This document shows positions 1 through 42,318 of a DNA stretch of 64,000 nt, piece after piece. Source of the DNA: Xestospongia muta (lineage: Eukaryota; Porifera; Demospongiae; Haplosclerida; Petrosiidae); assembly GCA_963693285.1 (NCBI GenBank), contig OY848926.1, positions 4,448,501 to 4,512,500 on the forward strand, given 5' to 3'. Below the pieces are notes generated by a model that made no database searches, was not told the DNA's origin, and saw nothing but the letters and a program-made list of their open reading frames with translations. Numbering within the stretch: the first letter of the stretch is position 1; every line of letters starts with the position of its first letter. The translations under genes were made by a program, and so were the position numbers.

Positions 1-37
<37 letters not shown>
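1..37. repeat. (GA)n microsatellite at the left edge
   Basis: Uninterrupted GA dinucleotides run from the first base to about position 37 and probably continue left of the window. On the minus strand, which codes for the flanking gene, this is a CT tract lying in the intron before the next exon, as with other (CT)n tracts here. Confidence 0.95.
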
Positions 38-39
<2 letters not shown>

Positions 40-1724
40 TTATTGTACCCTCTTGTTTATAAAAGATACCTTTGTCCTCCAAAACTTTTACTCTATTTTC
101 CAGCGACTGTATTGTGTTAGCTAGTTTCTAAACAGATGATATATTGTGTCAGTGTTGTTGTCAATATTTGGAAGTACCTTTAATTTAAGAGAAAGGTCTC
201 CAATCTTGTGTTCAAAATCAATTTTTGTTGCACCAATATCATCTGAGATGTTCTCAACCTAGATATTCAATGTGATGTATTGTGTTATAACAGTATTGAT
301 GTACCTTAGCAGAAGATTGTTGCAAATTTGTTTCTAACGTAGCACCTAATTCTGTTATTGTCTTTTCTAGTTTATTGTAAGCTTCCTGCAGAGCTGCTTT
401 AGCCTGAAAAATAATGGAAACATGATAGCATCTGATGACGTAATTATTATACCTCAGTCTTGTCATGTTCTCTGAATTGTTCTGATTGTTTGTCTTTTTC
501 ATCTAACTGACTTCTCAAGATAGCAATGGCTTTGTCAACTAAATCTTGAACAATAACTTGAACTTGAGCTTTATTCAGACCACCAGGTTGAGGTGCTGGC
601 ATATTTCTAACCTCAGCCAATAAGTCTTGAAGCTTCTTTTCAAAAGAGGAGTTTGTTTGCTCCAGATGGCCATCAAAATATGACTGAGTCTGATTGAGAT
701 TGATAAAAGAATAAAAATATTATAATTAGTGAAGTCATTTACTTCTGTTTTTAGTTTTGTAACTTCATCTTCTCTCTTCGTCTGTTCAGTAGTCAGTCTC
801 TTTTCCAGATCACTTTGAAACTTCTCAAATTGTCCTGGCAGACTTCTCAGTGTCTCATGCTAAAACAAAACACAAAATATTCTACACTATCATCATTATT
901 ATATTTGCAATGATAACCTACATTAACTGCAATGATATTCTAATATTTTCATGACATACCTTATTGATATAGTCTTCAACAAAACTTTCAAAATCTTTTC
1001 TCATATTATTCAATTCAACACTTTGGTTGTTTTTTAGATCATCAAGATCACGTTGTAATCTCTCAAGGAGGCTAAATAATTTTGAAGAGTCTTCAGATGG
1101 AGTTGGAAGGAGTGTCTCTGTAGTAGTAGGAGTACTGGCTATTGTAGTTGTAATAGTCTTTGTAGAGGGTGGAGTTGGAGGATAAGGGACTGGTTCAAAT
1201 TTAGCATGAGGTACTAAATGAAGGGAGAATAGTGTAAAGTTTATTTTTAATAATTGTGTGTATCGGTTTTAGCAATTACAGTAATAATAATTATTGATAA
1301 ATTTGTATATCCTCTAATTTTAACTATATTAATACTTAATAACTTGAATTAGGCATAACACAGACAATTAACAAAAACGTAGCACCTGTTAAATCTAAAA
1401 TTGTTAAATTATTAATACATGTACTACTAGTAAACACAATTTAGTATTCACAATGGAATTCTAGTTAACAATAAAGTTACATTATTAGGTTTTTATTACT
1501 CTAGTGGAGTGACGTACCTATGAGACAAAGAGCTAATAAAAAGAAAACTCCTAGAAGCATAAGTAACCCATAAAATGGTCGCTGTATTAAAATTAAGAAC
1601 ACAACATCAAAATTAATGATTAGTTTTTAGTAACTATGTTATACTTACTCGGCCACTGGAGCCACGACAAATTTGTCCTGACCTTCATAAGAGGAAGAAT
1701 AATGTATAAACAGTTAGATTACTA

Positions 1725-1791
<67 letters not shown>

Positions 1792-2885
1792 CTATGCAAC
1801 ACAGCTACATCCCAACAGAAAATAAGATTTAAGAAGAGATAGATAAACGAACCAATACGATAAAAGAATCCTATTACAGTGCCAGTGAATGACTCTAAGA
1901 GGTAATGCGTAAAGAAGTTTGATGTGGTTTAGCACTACTCACTAGATCTAGTGGTAACTGGTGTTTGTTTCATTGGGGTTATAGTTTTCTCTTTAGTAAA
2001 GAGATTGAACTCACGGGAAGAGTGAACCTCAGTGTCTAATCGAGAGGAAATTGTATTACTACTTTGAATGGAAATTGATACCTGAATTGTTTCCTTCATT
2101 ATCACTGTGATCACATCCTAAGTGAAATAAAAATAACACATTATCCTGGGTTTCTTATATCATTGGTGGCTGTCTCTCCATCCATCCATTCATCAATCCC
2201 ACTTGTCTGTCAGTCTATCCATCCATCTCACCATAAAGGTCAAAGTCTCCAACATTGCTGCTATATACAACAGGTGAAGAAGTAATTCCACTAGATGCAT
2301 TATAGTAAGTATATTCTGTGGCAAAGAAACAAGTTTATCATTAATAATATGACAAGATTATAAAATATCTTTAATGCTACTATTATGTCTGGTTGATAAA
2401 ACAAGCGGAATTGAAAAGGCCATATGCACAAAAAGAGTTTATCTATTAGATCATAAAGTAACATGGTTATATAGGACACATTAATGTCATCAATGTCTCT
2501 TCCTACCTTGTCCCCTGGAGTAAGGGTGGTCATGTTGGACAGCACCAGGTAATGACTCATCCATTGAGGACACAGTGGACTGATCATCATCAAAGTTACT
2601 AGGAACACTCTGTCCACTTTCATTGAGTACATTACTAATAATACTTGACTCATGGGCTTCTTTGTATGAATTTATACTTGGACGTGCTGATACCAGCAAT
2701 GGGAAAGTGCCGGTGGCATTGCGGCCATATTTTTGACTCAATCGAGGGCTTCGTCTTGGAGTGTAGTATGCTTCTTGTTGAAGGTCTCCAATTCGTTTAC
2801 TGTATCAGTGAATAAACAATTATTATTTGATAGCTTATTTTACTTGCCTTTTTCTTTTACCACGAGATGATTGACTAGTGGCCAT
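1..2885 (-). CDS. Single-pass membrane coiled-coil protein, SUN-domain (LINC) protein candidate; 3' end outside window
   Basis: A multi-exon minus-strand gene. The proposed start is the ATG at 2885, giving MATSQSSRGKRK, then a basic Ser-rich region with RRSPRLSQKYGRN (exon about 2490-2800). An exon at about 1520-1580 encodes one hydrophobic segment (YGLLMLLGVFFLLALCLI). A Pro/Thr-rich stretch (PYPPTPPSTKT, near 1150-1200) follows, and then several exons of heptad-rich coiled coil (about 1015-1080, 775-860, 500-690, 310-400, 175-250 and 45-117). A roughly 200-residue Ser/Arg-rich N-terminus, one membrane span and a long coiled coil is the layout of SUN1/SUN2, which span the inner nuclear membrane and bind KASH proteins. 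The diagnostic SUN domain would lie left of base 1, so the family call is inference; other coiled-coil membrane proteins are possible. Exon 1 joins exon 2 in frame only through a GC donor (AAAAAG|GCAAGT). Confidence 0.5.
1727..1788. repeat. (CA)n microsatellite
   Basis: About 30 CA units in an intron of the minus-strand coiled-coil gene. Confidence 0.95.
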
Positions 2886-3040
2886 CTGTATTTACAATGG
2901 AATGGGAAAGTGTAGTACAAAGCTATGAAAATATAGTAGAAACAATAAAATTTTTCTAATCATACAGACATGTACATGTGACATACCTTGTTTTTGACGC
3001 TAATATTCCTAACAAATCAAAATCATGTGACGTGATCTTC

Positions 3041-3064
3041 ATCTCACGTGATGTCACGTGAGAT
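3041..3064. promoter_or_regulatory. Palindromic double E-box in a divergent promoter
   Basis: Two 11-base arms, ATCTCACGTGA and TCACGTGAGAT, are perfect inverted repeats separated by TG. Each carries a CACGTG E-box core of the type bound by USF/MITF/TFEB-class bHLH-ZIP factors. A CATGTGACGTG stretch lies just upstream at about 3024. The site lies between the divergent starts at 2885 (minus) and 3227 (plus), so it probably serves one or both genes. The binding factor is inferred. Confidence 0.6.
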
Positions 3065-3226
3065 CATACTCCGGGTGGAAAGGAAACAAGTGACTTTGTA
3101 GACGAGTCATCAAGACATCACCTAATATTCTTAGCCACCAAGACGATAAGACTTTAGACAAGTACGAACTACGTATCAAACGTTTCATTGTATAAGTGGT
3201 GGGTCCTGGAACACTAATCTAGCACA

Positions 3227-7008
<3,782 letters not shown>

Positions 7009-7469
7009 TGTGAAAACTAATAGATCTAGTTGGTATAATATTTTCCTTAGTAATAATGATTACAAAGAGTAACATTCATAATATTATCACATTTCCTCCT
7101 TTTGTATGTGGTATTATCTTTATTGTGATGTTTCTAATGTTCATGTGTTTTGTTTTGTTTTGTTTTTCATTTTTTCTTCTTGTGTTTTCTTTGAAGTTTC
7201 AGTGATTTTGGTACCGCTGTCTTTTTAAATCTGCTTGTAGTTTGTTGTTGTTGTCATGGTAACGAAAGTATATAAATGTGTAATAAGTTGTATACTAAAT
7301 ATAAGCTTAGTGCAAAATGCTGTTTATGTGTATTATATAATTGGTGTACAGCATTTATCTTATTTGTTTGTTTATAGTTATTATTTAACTTTAAAAAGAT
7401 GAATTTGACAGAACTTTGAATGGTAACCATGGTAATTTTTGATGAAAATAGGCGGTCTTTGCTGCTAAA
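7009..7469. other. Intergenic region GRB2-PRKDC
   Basis: AT-rich 3' UTR/intergenic DNA and the PRKDC promoter. Only short T-rich runs are visible; no gene or repeat is recognised. The two genes are tandem, about 460 bp apart. Confidence 0.6.
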
Positions 7470-34702
<27,233 letters not shown>

Positions 34703-35565
34703 TGGTTGCTATAATATTAATAATTCATGTGTGATTTCCATGAACCAAATTAACAAAGAAATCTTGGCTCCATCTTAGTATATATAGAGGATGGTGTCAA
34801 TTAAAAGTAACTAATAAGAGTAATCTATTTTTAAAAAGATCATTATGATTATACTTCAGTATACATGGACCTAGCATCTACAATTATGACCTTTGTAGGC
34901 TTTATAATAGATAGTGTATTATATTAGATATTGAATCAAATAATACACTTGAAGAGGGTAAATTGTAGAGCGGTAAATAGTACAGATGTATCCATTGGAC
35001 TGATGTTTTCAAAATTAAAATATCTAAAGTGGTGCAGTACCACTGGATTAGGAAAAGCTGGTTACATCTAGAGCCAACTAAAAATGCTGAAGAGATATGG
35101 GTCTTCCATTTTTATACATTTGTTGCAAAAAGTGTGTAATACAGAAGTAATTAGTAATTAGCTGTGTCACTTTAGATAACAATAAAATTGTAAATTTTCT
35201 CTATCCAATAATTGAATATTAATTGAATAAAATTAATGTTGACGATATCCAAATTGTTTACTAATAATTTGATTCTGAAATTAGCTAACATTGGTAGTCA
35301 TTGAAAAAAATCATGCATATATATTTATATACTAAGATGTTGTATGTATAGAAAAGTGTTTGTCATATACAATAACTTGTTAACTATAGAGACACACATA
35401 AGGGCGTTACTATCATATTACCCAGATAAGAATTTAATTAAGACCTATGAATCTCATTATACTAACCAGAAGCTTTAAAGAATCCCTCCCACACTCAGTA
35501 GGAAACGGATCCATCCACTCCTTCTTAGTGCAACTGCTTCAACACTCCTTCAAACCAGTGTAGAA
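34703..35565. other. Intergenic region PRKDC to Death-domain array
   Basis: AT-rich DNA with the PRKDC 3' UTR, a decayed Death-domain exon (annotated separately at 34940-35145) and about 400 bp that is nearly identical to the flank upstream of the second array copy (35130-35565 against 38950-39390). It therefore carries the duplicated promoter of the first caspase-like gene. Confidence 0.7.
34940..35145 (+). pseudogene. Decayed Death-domain exon (array relic)
   Basis: Nucleotides from CTTGAAGAGGGTAAATTG (about 34949) through TTTTCAAAATTAAAATATCT and AAGTGGTGCAGTACCACTGG align by eye to the intact Death-domain exon at about 38768-38968 (CTTGAAGAGGATAAATTG, TTTCAAAATGTAAAAATCTC, AAGTGGTTCAATATTACTGG). 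Several small deletions and stop codons break the frame. The homology continues into the 3' flank (AGAAGTAATTAGTAATTAG in both). It shows that another gene copy once lay upstream of copy 1. Confidence 0.75.
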
Positions 35566-37806
35566 ATGGATTTAGTGAACAAGGTATATTTTATATAAAC
35601 TATATACAGCTGATATATTTTATTATCTCTAATATATAGGTAATTGAAAAGCCGAATGATCTTCGTAAGTTATCAGACATATGTAACTAATCTATTTAAG
35701 TATTTTATATTTATAGCTGATCTAATGACAACAAATGAGTATAAAGGTCAAGTTGGATCAAATTGGGGTGCATATGGACCACATTGTAATGAAGTGTATC
35801 CTGAGATCTCTGGTGTTGCCATAGTGACATTAGGGAAAGACTCTTTCAAAACACCTGAAAATGTTAAAGATGCAAAAGATATGAGAAAGATTTTTAAGGA
35901 GTTTGGGTTTAATTGTGTTACTAAAGACAATGTAGACTGTAACAGTCTGCTTGCTCTCATTGATATGTTGCAGTATATTCTTCCAGATCGTTTCCATCGA
36001 CAGTTTGCATTTTATTTCAGTGGCTATGGAGGTTATGATCGTGATAATAAGCGAGCATACATTTTAACAAAATTTCCCACAGAAGAAGAACCTGAAGAAA
36101 GAGTATATTTAGACTGGATTGTGTGGGTGTTTAAACAAAATCTAGAAGTCCTTGAAAAAAGAAAGTGTCGTCCATTTTGTGCCCTTTTCTTTGAGTTATG
36201 TCTCCGTGACAATGACAGTGATGTAGTGGGACCAATTACTTTGCCATGCTGTGATAACTTTGTCGTTGCTATCTCTGGTCTCAATAAAGCAAGTATCAGT
36301 CGTAATGCTGATGGTGGCATATGGACTCAACGTCTCTCTAATAATTTTACTCAAGTAGCTCAACGTAATTATCCTTTGACAGCTATTTTGGATCTAACAA
36401 GAAAAGATCAAGTAGTACAACAATCTAAGTTGTCACCTCAATATGTTTCATTAGCCGGACAGCTGTTCTTCAATGGTAAGTAATATAATTAATTTTGTAT
36501 TTATATAACAATTAATATATCATATATTTAAAATTTATGAGCTAAGAGATTTACAAAAATAATAATTAATATTGTTTTGTTTTCAGAAAGTTTAGTCAAA
36601 TCCAAGTACAACAATATTGTTAAAAAAGAGTGTGAAGAAGCCAATGAAGAACATAGTGGTACACTGTTAGTGGTTACTCAGGATGAGTTCACTACAGATG
36701 GAGATAAAATGATGGAACTATTTCAACGGAAAGATATCAACTTTGCAACTATAAAAGATACAAGTATCATTGACTGTGATAATGTACTAGCCATCATCAA
36801 AGCAGTTGCTAATTTTGGCTACTCTACATACTACAAGTTCTTTGCCTTCTATTACTCTGGTTATGCAGGTTACGATCCTCCTGGTGATAGCTGTGATCCT
36901 AATGGTCGACATTGTGTGTACCTTAAACTTGGTGATCAGAAAGTCTATTTAGACTGGATTGTCTCCCTCTATCAACAAAGGCTATGCGACTATCTTCCTT
37001 GTATGCTTTTTTTTGAGCTACGTCTTCAACAAGAAAATCCACCTCCAACTATCCAATTACCAAGTTGTGACAACATTGTCATTGCTATCTCTGGTCTCAA
37101 TAATGCACGTATTGGTCGCAATATTAATGGTGGCATATGGACTCAACGTCTGTGTGATAATATTGAGAAACACGACCTTCCAATAACGACAATATTGGAT
37201 TTAACACAACATCAACTACCTTTAACTATGTCATCTCAATATGTAGCATCAACAGGACTAATGTATCTCAAACGTGAGTAGAGAACATTGTATTATTAAT
37301 AATTATTTTCAATTATATAGAACCATTACGTCTTCATGATACAGCAGTCCAATGTTTTATAAGGACCCTCTCAAGTTCACCTGGTATTAGTGGTATAGGT
37401 GCTAGTGGACTTACAGGTGCTACACCTGAACCTCGTAAGTACTAAGTATAAATAAATATAGTGATCATTGCTCTAAACAGTAAATAAATGAAATAATAAT
37501 TACCTTTTTTAAGGCAAAGTGGATGTTTTAAGACAACGTCCTCGACCAGAAGATGTCAAAGTGTTGCTGAATGATGTTGCTGATAAATGGTTTGAGATCG
37601 GTCAGGCCCTTCAAATATCAGAGAGGACTTTGAGGAATCTTCGGCCTATTGCTAAACCAGATCAGAGATTAGTCAGGATGACTAAAGAGAAGGCTGATCT
37701 CACTTGGGCAATGCTTATCACAGCTGTACGAAATGCAGCTGGTGGCTCAAAAGCTGATGCTATAATAAAAGCTTTGGAAAAACCTGAAATTTATTCAAAA
37801 TATTAA
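35566..37806 (+). CDS. Double caspase-like (pseudo-caspase) protein with C-terminal Death domain, array copy 1
   Basis: Six exons join in phase (35566-35583, 35640-35664, 35717-36475, 36587-37273, 37321-37434, 37514-37806) to give 631 residues. Residues about 45-250 form a caspase/C14 p20-like fold: strand SGVAIVTLGKDSFK, DAKDMRKIFKEFGFN, then FAFYFSGYGGYD where caspases have SGHG. The catalytic His position is Tyr118 (codon 36025-36027), while FFELC keeps a Cys (176) at the QAC position. A second, diverged p20-like domain (about 270-500) has FAFYYSGYAGYD, and its Cys position is Arg (CGT at 37021). A linker leads to a C-terminal Death domain (ADKWFEIGQALQISERTLRN). Without the His/Cys dyad, proteolysis is unlikely, so I infer a c-FLIP-like scaffold or regulator in Death-domain signalling. 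Its partners are unknown. No signal peptide or membrane span is seen. Confidence 0.82.
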
Positions 37807-37975
37807 TTATTATTAGTGCTATAATAATTTTTGTTGTTGATTGATACTCTTTTTATGTTAAGTGAAATATTTTGTGTTTGAAAGTTACAAACGAAGTGTG
37901 TCATTTTTGGGTTCATCCATACATTGTGTGTACATATAATGTACTATTATGTTCTTACTTTACAATCTATGATGT

Positions 37976-38968
37976 ATGGCTTTCAAGCTATGTCTTCAAA
38001 AAGATGATCCACCTCCAACTATCCAATTACCAAGTTGTGACAACATTGTCATTGCTATCTCTGGTCTCAATAATGCACGTATTGGTCGTGATATTAATGG
38101 TGGCATATGGACTCGATGTCTATGTGATAATATCAACAAACATGACCTTCCAATAACGACAATATTGGATTTAACACAACATCAACTACCTTTAACTATG
38201 TCACCTCAATATGTAGCATCAACAGGACTAATGTATCTCAAACGTGAGTAGAGAACATTGTATTATTAATAATTATTTTCAATTATATAGAACCATTACA
38301 TCTTCATGGTGAAGTAGTTAAACATTTTTGGAGCACTCTCTCAAGTCCACCTAGAGGTGCTACACCTCCTGGACCTGGTAAGTATTAATTTCTTTAGCTA
38401 TTTAAATATTTACCTATGATAATAGTAATCCTCATGATGAGACACAATTTTAATAGATCTACTTAACCTAGATCATCTATATAAAATACCTTAAAAGTAT
38501 AGATATCAAAATTTAAAGTTTAAGGTTTAGGATTTTAGATTCATGAATTAATATTTCTACTATGATCAGATCCATTGACACAACAGTAATAAACCTGTTG
38601 ACATTCTACTTGTAATGCTACCATCAAACTCACTCTAATTACATTCATGGAAATATTATAAAAGTGAAGATAAACCTTGTCCTGGTCATGTTGTTGAAGC
38701 ATTAAATGATCTTGGCATTGCTGATAAGTGGCGGAAAATTGGTAATATATTGATGTCAAATAATATCCTTGAAGAGGATAAATTGAGAAACATTAGAGTA
38801 GAAGATAATGCTGTAGCCATTAAATCGATGGTTTCAAAATGTAAAAATCTCAAGTGGTTCAATATTACTGGAGCAGTTCGTATCGTTGCTAGTGAGGAAA
38901 AGGCTAAAGAGATAAGGAGCTTCCGAGAAAGCAAACCTCACATTCGCTGCGAAAAGTGTGAAATATAG
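37976..38968 (+). pseudogene. Truncated array copy: end of caspase-like domain 2 plus Death domain
   Basis: Homology to copy 1 begins abruptly at about 37987 (AGCTATGTCTTCAA) within the equivalent of exon 4. It runs through 38243, then an exon at 38291-38377 and a Death-domain exon at 38670-38968 (VVEALNDLGIADKWRKIGN, LKWFNITGAVR). The first caspase-like domain and the first half of the second are missing. All remaining exons are open and in phase, so it is either a relic of unequal crossing over or a bank of alternative 3' exons for copy 1 (its 38290 acceptor is phase-compatible with the donor at 37273). Its Death domain is closer to that of copy 2 than to copy 1. Confidence 0.65.
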
Positions 38969-39390
38969 AAGTAATTAGTAATTAGGTGTCTCACTTTTAG
39001 ATAACATTAATAATAACTATATAAATCTCCTTTATCCAATAATTGAATATTAATTGAATAAATACTGATGATATCCAAATACTTACTAATAATTTGATTC
39101 TGAAATTAGCTAACATTGGTAGTCATTGAAAAAATCAATGCATATATATATACTGAGGTAAGATGTTGTATGTATAGAAAAGTGTTTGTCATACACAATA
39201 ACTTGTTAACTATAGAGACACACATAAGGGCGTTACTATCATATTACCCAGATAAGAATTTAATTAAGACTTATGAATCTCATTATACTAACCAGAAGCT
39301 TTAAAGAATCCCTCCCACACCAGTAGGAAACGGATCCATCCACTCCTTCTTAGTGCAACTGCTTCAACACTCCTTCAAACCAGTGTAGAG

Positions 39391-42061
39391 ATGGATTTAG
39401 TGAACAAGGTATATTTTGTATAAACTATATACAGCTGATATATTTTATTATCTCTAATATATAGGTAATTGAAAAGCCGAATGATCTTCGTAAGTTATCA
39501 GACATATGTAACTAATCTATTTAAGTATTTTATATTTATAGCTGATCTAATGACAACAAATGAGTATAAAGGTCAAGTTGGATTAAATTGGGATACATAT
39601 GGACCACATTGTAATGAAGTGTATCCTGAGATCTCTGGTGTTGCCATAGTGACATTAGGGAAAGACTCTTTCAAAACACCTGAAAATGTTAAAGATGCAA
39701 AAGATATGAGAAAGATTTTTAAGGAGTTTGGGTTTAATTGTGTTACTAATACCAATGTAGACTGTAACAGTCTTCTTGCTCTCATTGATATGTTGAAGTA
39801 TATTCTTCCAGATCGTTTCCATCGACAGTTTGCATTTTATTTCAGTGGCTATGGAGGTTATGATCGTGATAATAAGCGAGCATACATTTTAACGAAATTT
39901 CCCACAGAAGAAGAACCTGAAGAAAGAGTATATTTAGACTGGATTGTGTGGGTGTTTAAACAAAATCTAGAAGTCCTTGAAAAAAGAAAGTGTCGTCCAT
40001 TTTGTGCCCTTTTCTTTGAGTTATGTCTCCGTGACAACGACAGTGATGTAGTGGGACCAATTACTTTGCCATGCTGTGATAACTTTGTTGTTGCTATCTC
40101 TGGTCTCAATAAAGCAAGTATCAGTCGTAATGCTAATGGTGGCATATGGACTCAATGTCTCTCTAATAATTTTACTCAAGTAGCTCAATGTAATTTTCCT
40201 TTGACAGCCATTTTGGATCTAACAAGAAAAGATCAAGTAGTACAACAATCTAAGTTGTCACCTCAATATGTTTCATTAGCCGGACAGCTGTTCTTCAATG
40301 GTAAGTAATATAATTAATTTTGTATTTATATAACAATTAATATATCATCTATTAAAATTTATGAACTAAGAGATTTACAAAAATAATAATTAATATTGTT
40401 TTGTTTTCAGAAAGTTTAGTCAAATCCAAGTACAACAATATTGTTAAGCCAAAATGTGAAGGACCCAATGAAGAACATAGTGGTACACTGTTAGTGGTTA
40501 CTCAGGATGAGTTCACTACAGATGGAGCTAAAATGATGGAACTATTTCAACAAGAAGCAATCAACTTTGCAACTATAAAAGATACAAGTATCGTTGACTG
40601 TGATAATGTACTAGCCATCATCAAAGCAGTTGCTAATTTTGGCTACTCTACATATTACAAATTCTTTGCCTTCTATTACTCTGGTTATGCAGGTTACGAT
40701 CCTCCTGGTGATAGCTGTGATCCTAATGGTCGACATTGTGTGTACCTTAAACTTGGTGATCATAAAGTCTATTTAGACTGGATTGTCTCCCTCTATCAAC
40801 AAAGGCTACATAACTATCTCCCTTGTATGCTTTTTTTTGAGCTATGTCTTCAACAAGATGATCCACCTCCAACTATCCAATTACCAAGTTGTGACAACAT
40901 TGTCATCGCTATCTCTGGTCTCAATAATGCACGTATTGGTCGTGATATTAATGGTGGCATATGGACTCGGCATCTATGTGATAATATCAACAAACAAGAC
41001 CTTCCAATATCGACTATGTTAGATTTAACACAACATCAACTACCTTCAACCATGTCACCTCAATATGTAGCATCAACAGGACTAATGTATCTCAAACGTG
41101 AGTAGAGAACATTGTATTATTAATAATTATTTTCAATTATATAGAACCACCATTACGAGTTCAGCATAATGCAATGGAATATTTTAAAAAGAAAACTCTC
41201 TTGAGTTCTACTGGACCTAAGGGTACAGCCCCTAGATATACTCGTGGTAAGTGAGAATCTAGTTTTTATTTGATTAAAGTTTTTAGTAATTCTATAAACT
41301 TTATTATGTACAAATTATTAATAAAATAAAGAGAGATGGAGATTGGGTCAGAAATTAATTAGAAATTAAAGAATTGTACAGACTAATTTAGAGCTGGGAT
41401 TGCCTTTGTCACATACCTCCTCTAGTGAAGTTACATTTATTTAGGGCCATCGGTAAGTGGAGCCATTGGTAGACATTGTTAACATTGTTATCAAATAATT
41501 ATTTCCCCATAATAATGTTTGCAATATTTTATTTATGAACCATAAAGAAACAATTAACTGGCTCTGTTCCTTTTCTGTTTGTACTATTGCTACAATTATA
41601 ACACTATCTATTGAAGTTACTATAATGTACAATTTAGCAAAGTTAATTATAACAATATAGCTAGTTACAACAAGGCTAAAGTGTATAATTGTGTATGTCT
41701 GTCAATACATGATGACGTATTCTCAATATGCCATGATTGACTTTAATATTTCCATCTAGTTCAACTAGGCCATAGTTATGGTAAAGAGAGAGATAAAGAT
41801 ACTCTAACTCCAGATCGTGTTGTGGAAGTATTTAGGCACCTCGGCATTGACGACAAGTGGCGAGAAATTGGTCAGAGTTTAGATGCCAAGAAACTTGACC
41901 AGAATAGATTGAGAAATATTAGAGCTGAAGATAATGCTACAGCAATTCGCCAGATGATACAAAAATGTACAGATCTCAAATGGTATAATCTCATTGGAGC
42001 TGTGAGAAAGTGCTGTGGTCAACCAAAGGCTAAAGAGATGACAACACTCCTACAATATTAG
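39391..42061 (+). CDS. Double caspase-like (pseudo-caspase) protein with C-terminal Death domain, array copy 2
   Basis: The exon structure equals copy 1: 39391-39408, 39465-39489, 39542-40300, 40411-41097, 41145-41246 and 41760-42061, giving 630 residues. Exons 1-4 and their introns are nearly identical to copy 1 (exon 3 is 759 bp and exon 4 is 687 bp in both), implying recent duplication or gene conversion. Domain 1 again has SGYGGYD with Tyr for His and FFELC. Domain 2 has SGYAGYD but retains Cys in FFELCLQQ (TGT at 40845), unlike copy 1. The last two exons differ strongly: a different linker and a Death domain (VVEVFRHLGIDDKWREIGQ, LKWYNLIGAVRKC) of the type in the truncated copy. Intron 5 is longer, about 510 bp. 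A role in apoptosis or innate-immune scaffolding is inferred. Confidence 0.82.
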
Positions 42062-42318
42062 CCTCAAGTGAAATGTTTATAATTTTAATCTCTTTTTCAA
42101 TTTGTACTTTTGAATAATTAATTTGTGTTAATTTGGGCGTGGTTGTTGGGTGTGGTTATAGGCGGATTGCATTGTCTTCCTTAACTAAACTAGCAGGCAC
42201 ATTATATTCAGCATAGAAAAAGACCGCAAACGTAAGTTGGGAGGATTTAAATACTCCATACGGTCCTTACATCTCTGTTTGTATTCTCCAGGTATGGCTA
42301 GTGGACAGAGTCAGGTCG
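42062..42318. promoter_or_regulatory. Upstream region of the FBXW7 gene with GT-box-like motifs
   Basis: The 257 bp between the last array gene and the FBXW7 start contain GGGCGTGGTT and GGGTGTGGTT twelve bases apart (about 42135-42156). Such GT/GC-box (KLF) or Runx-like words recur elsewhere in the window. A promoter role is inferred from position. Confidence 0.4.

Noticed and set aside
1789..1812. Possible 13-nt microexon (TGTAG|CTGTGTTGCATAG|GTATGT) in the minus-strand coiled-coil gene
   Set aside because: Including it shifts the frame so that the membrane-span exon is out of phase; skipping it keeps phase.
35748..36320. Minus-strand frames of 70 and 95 codons, repeated at 39573-40145
   Set aside because: Antisense shadows of caspase-like exon 3, mirrored because the exon is duplicated.
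35566..42061. Reading the array as active metacaspases or caspases
   Set aside because: The catalytic His is Tyr in every complete domain and one domain also lacks Cys.
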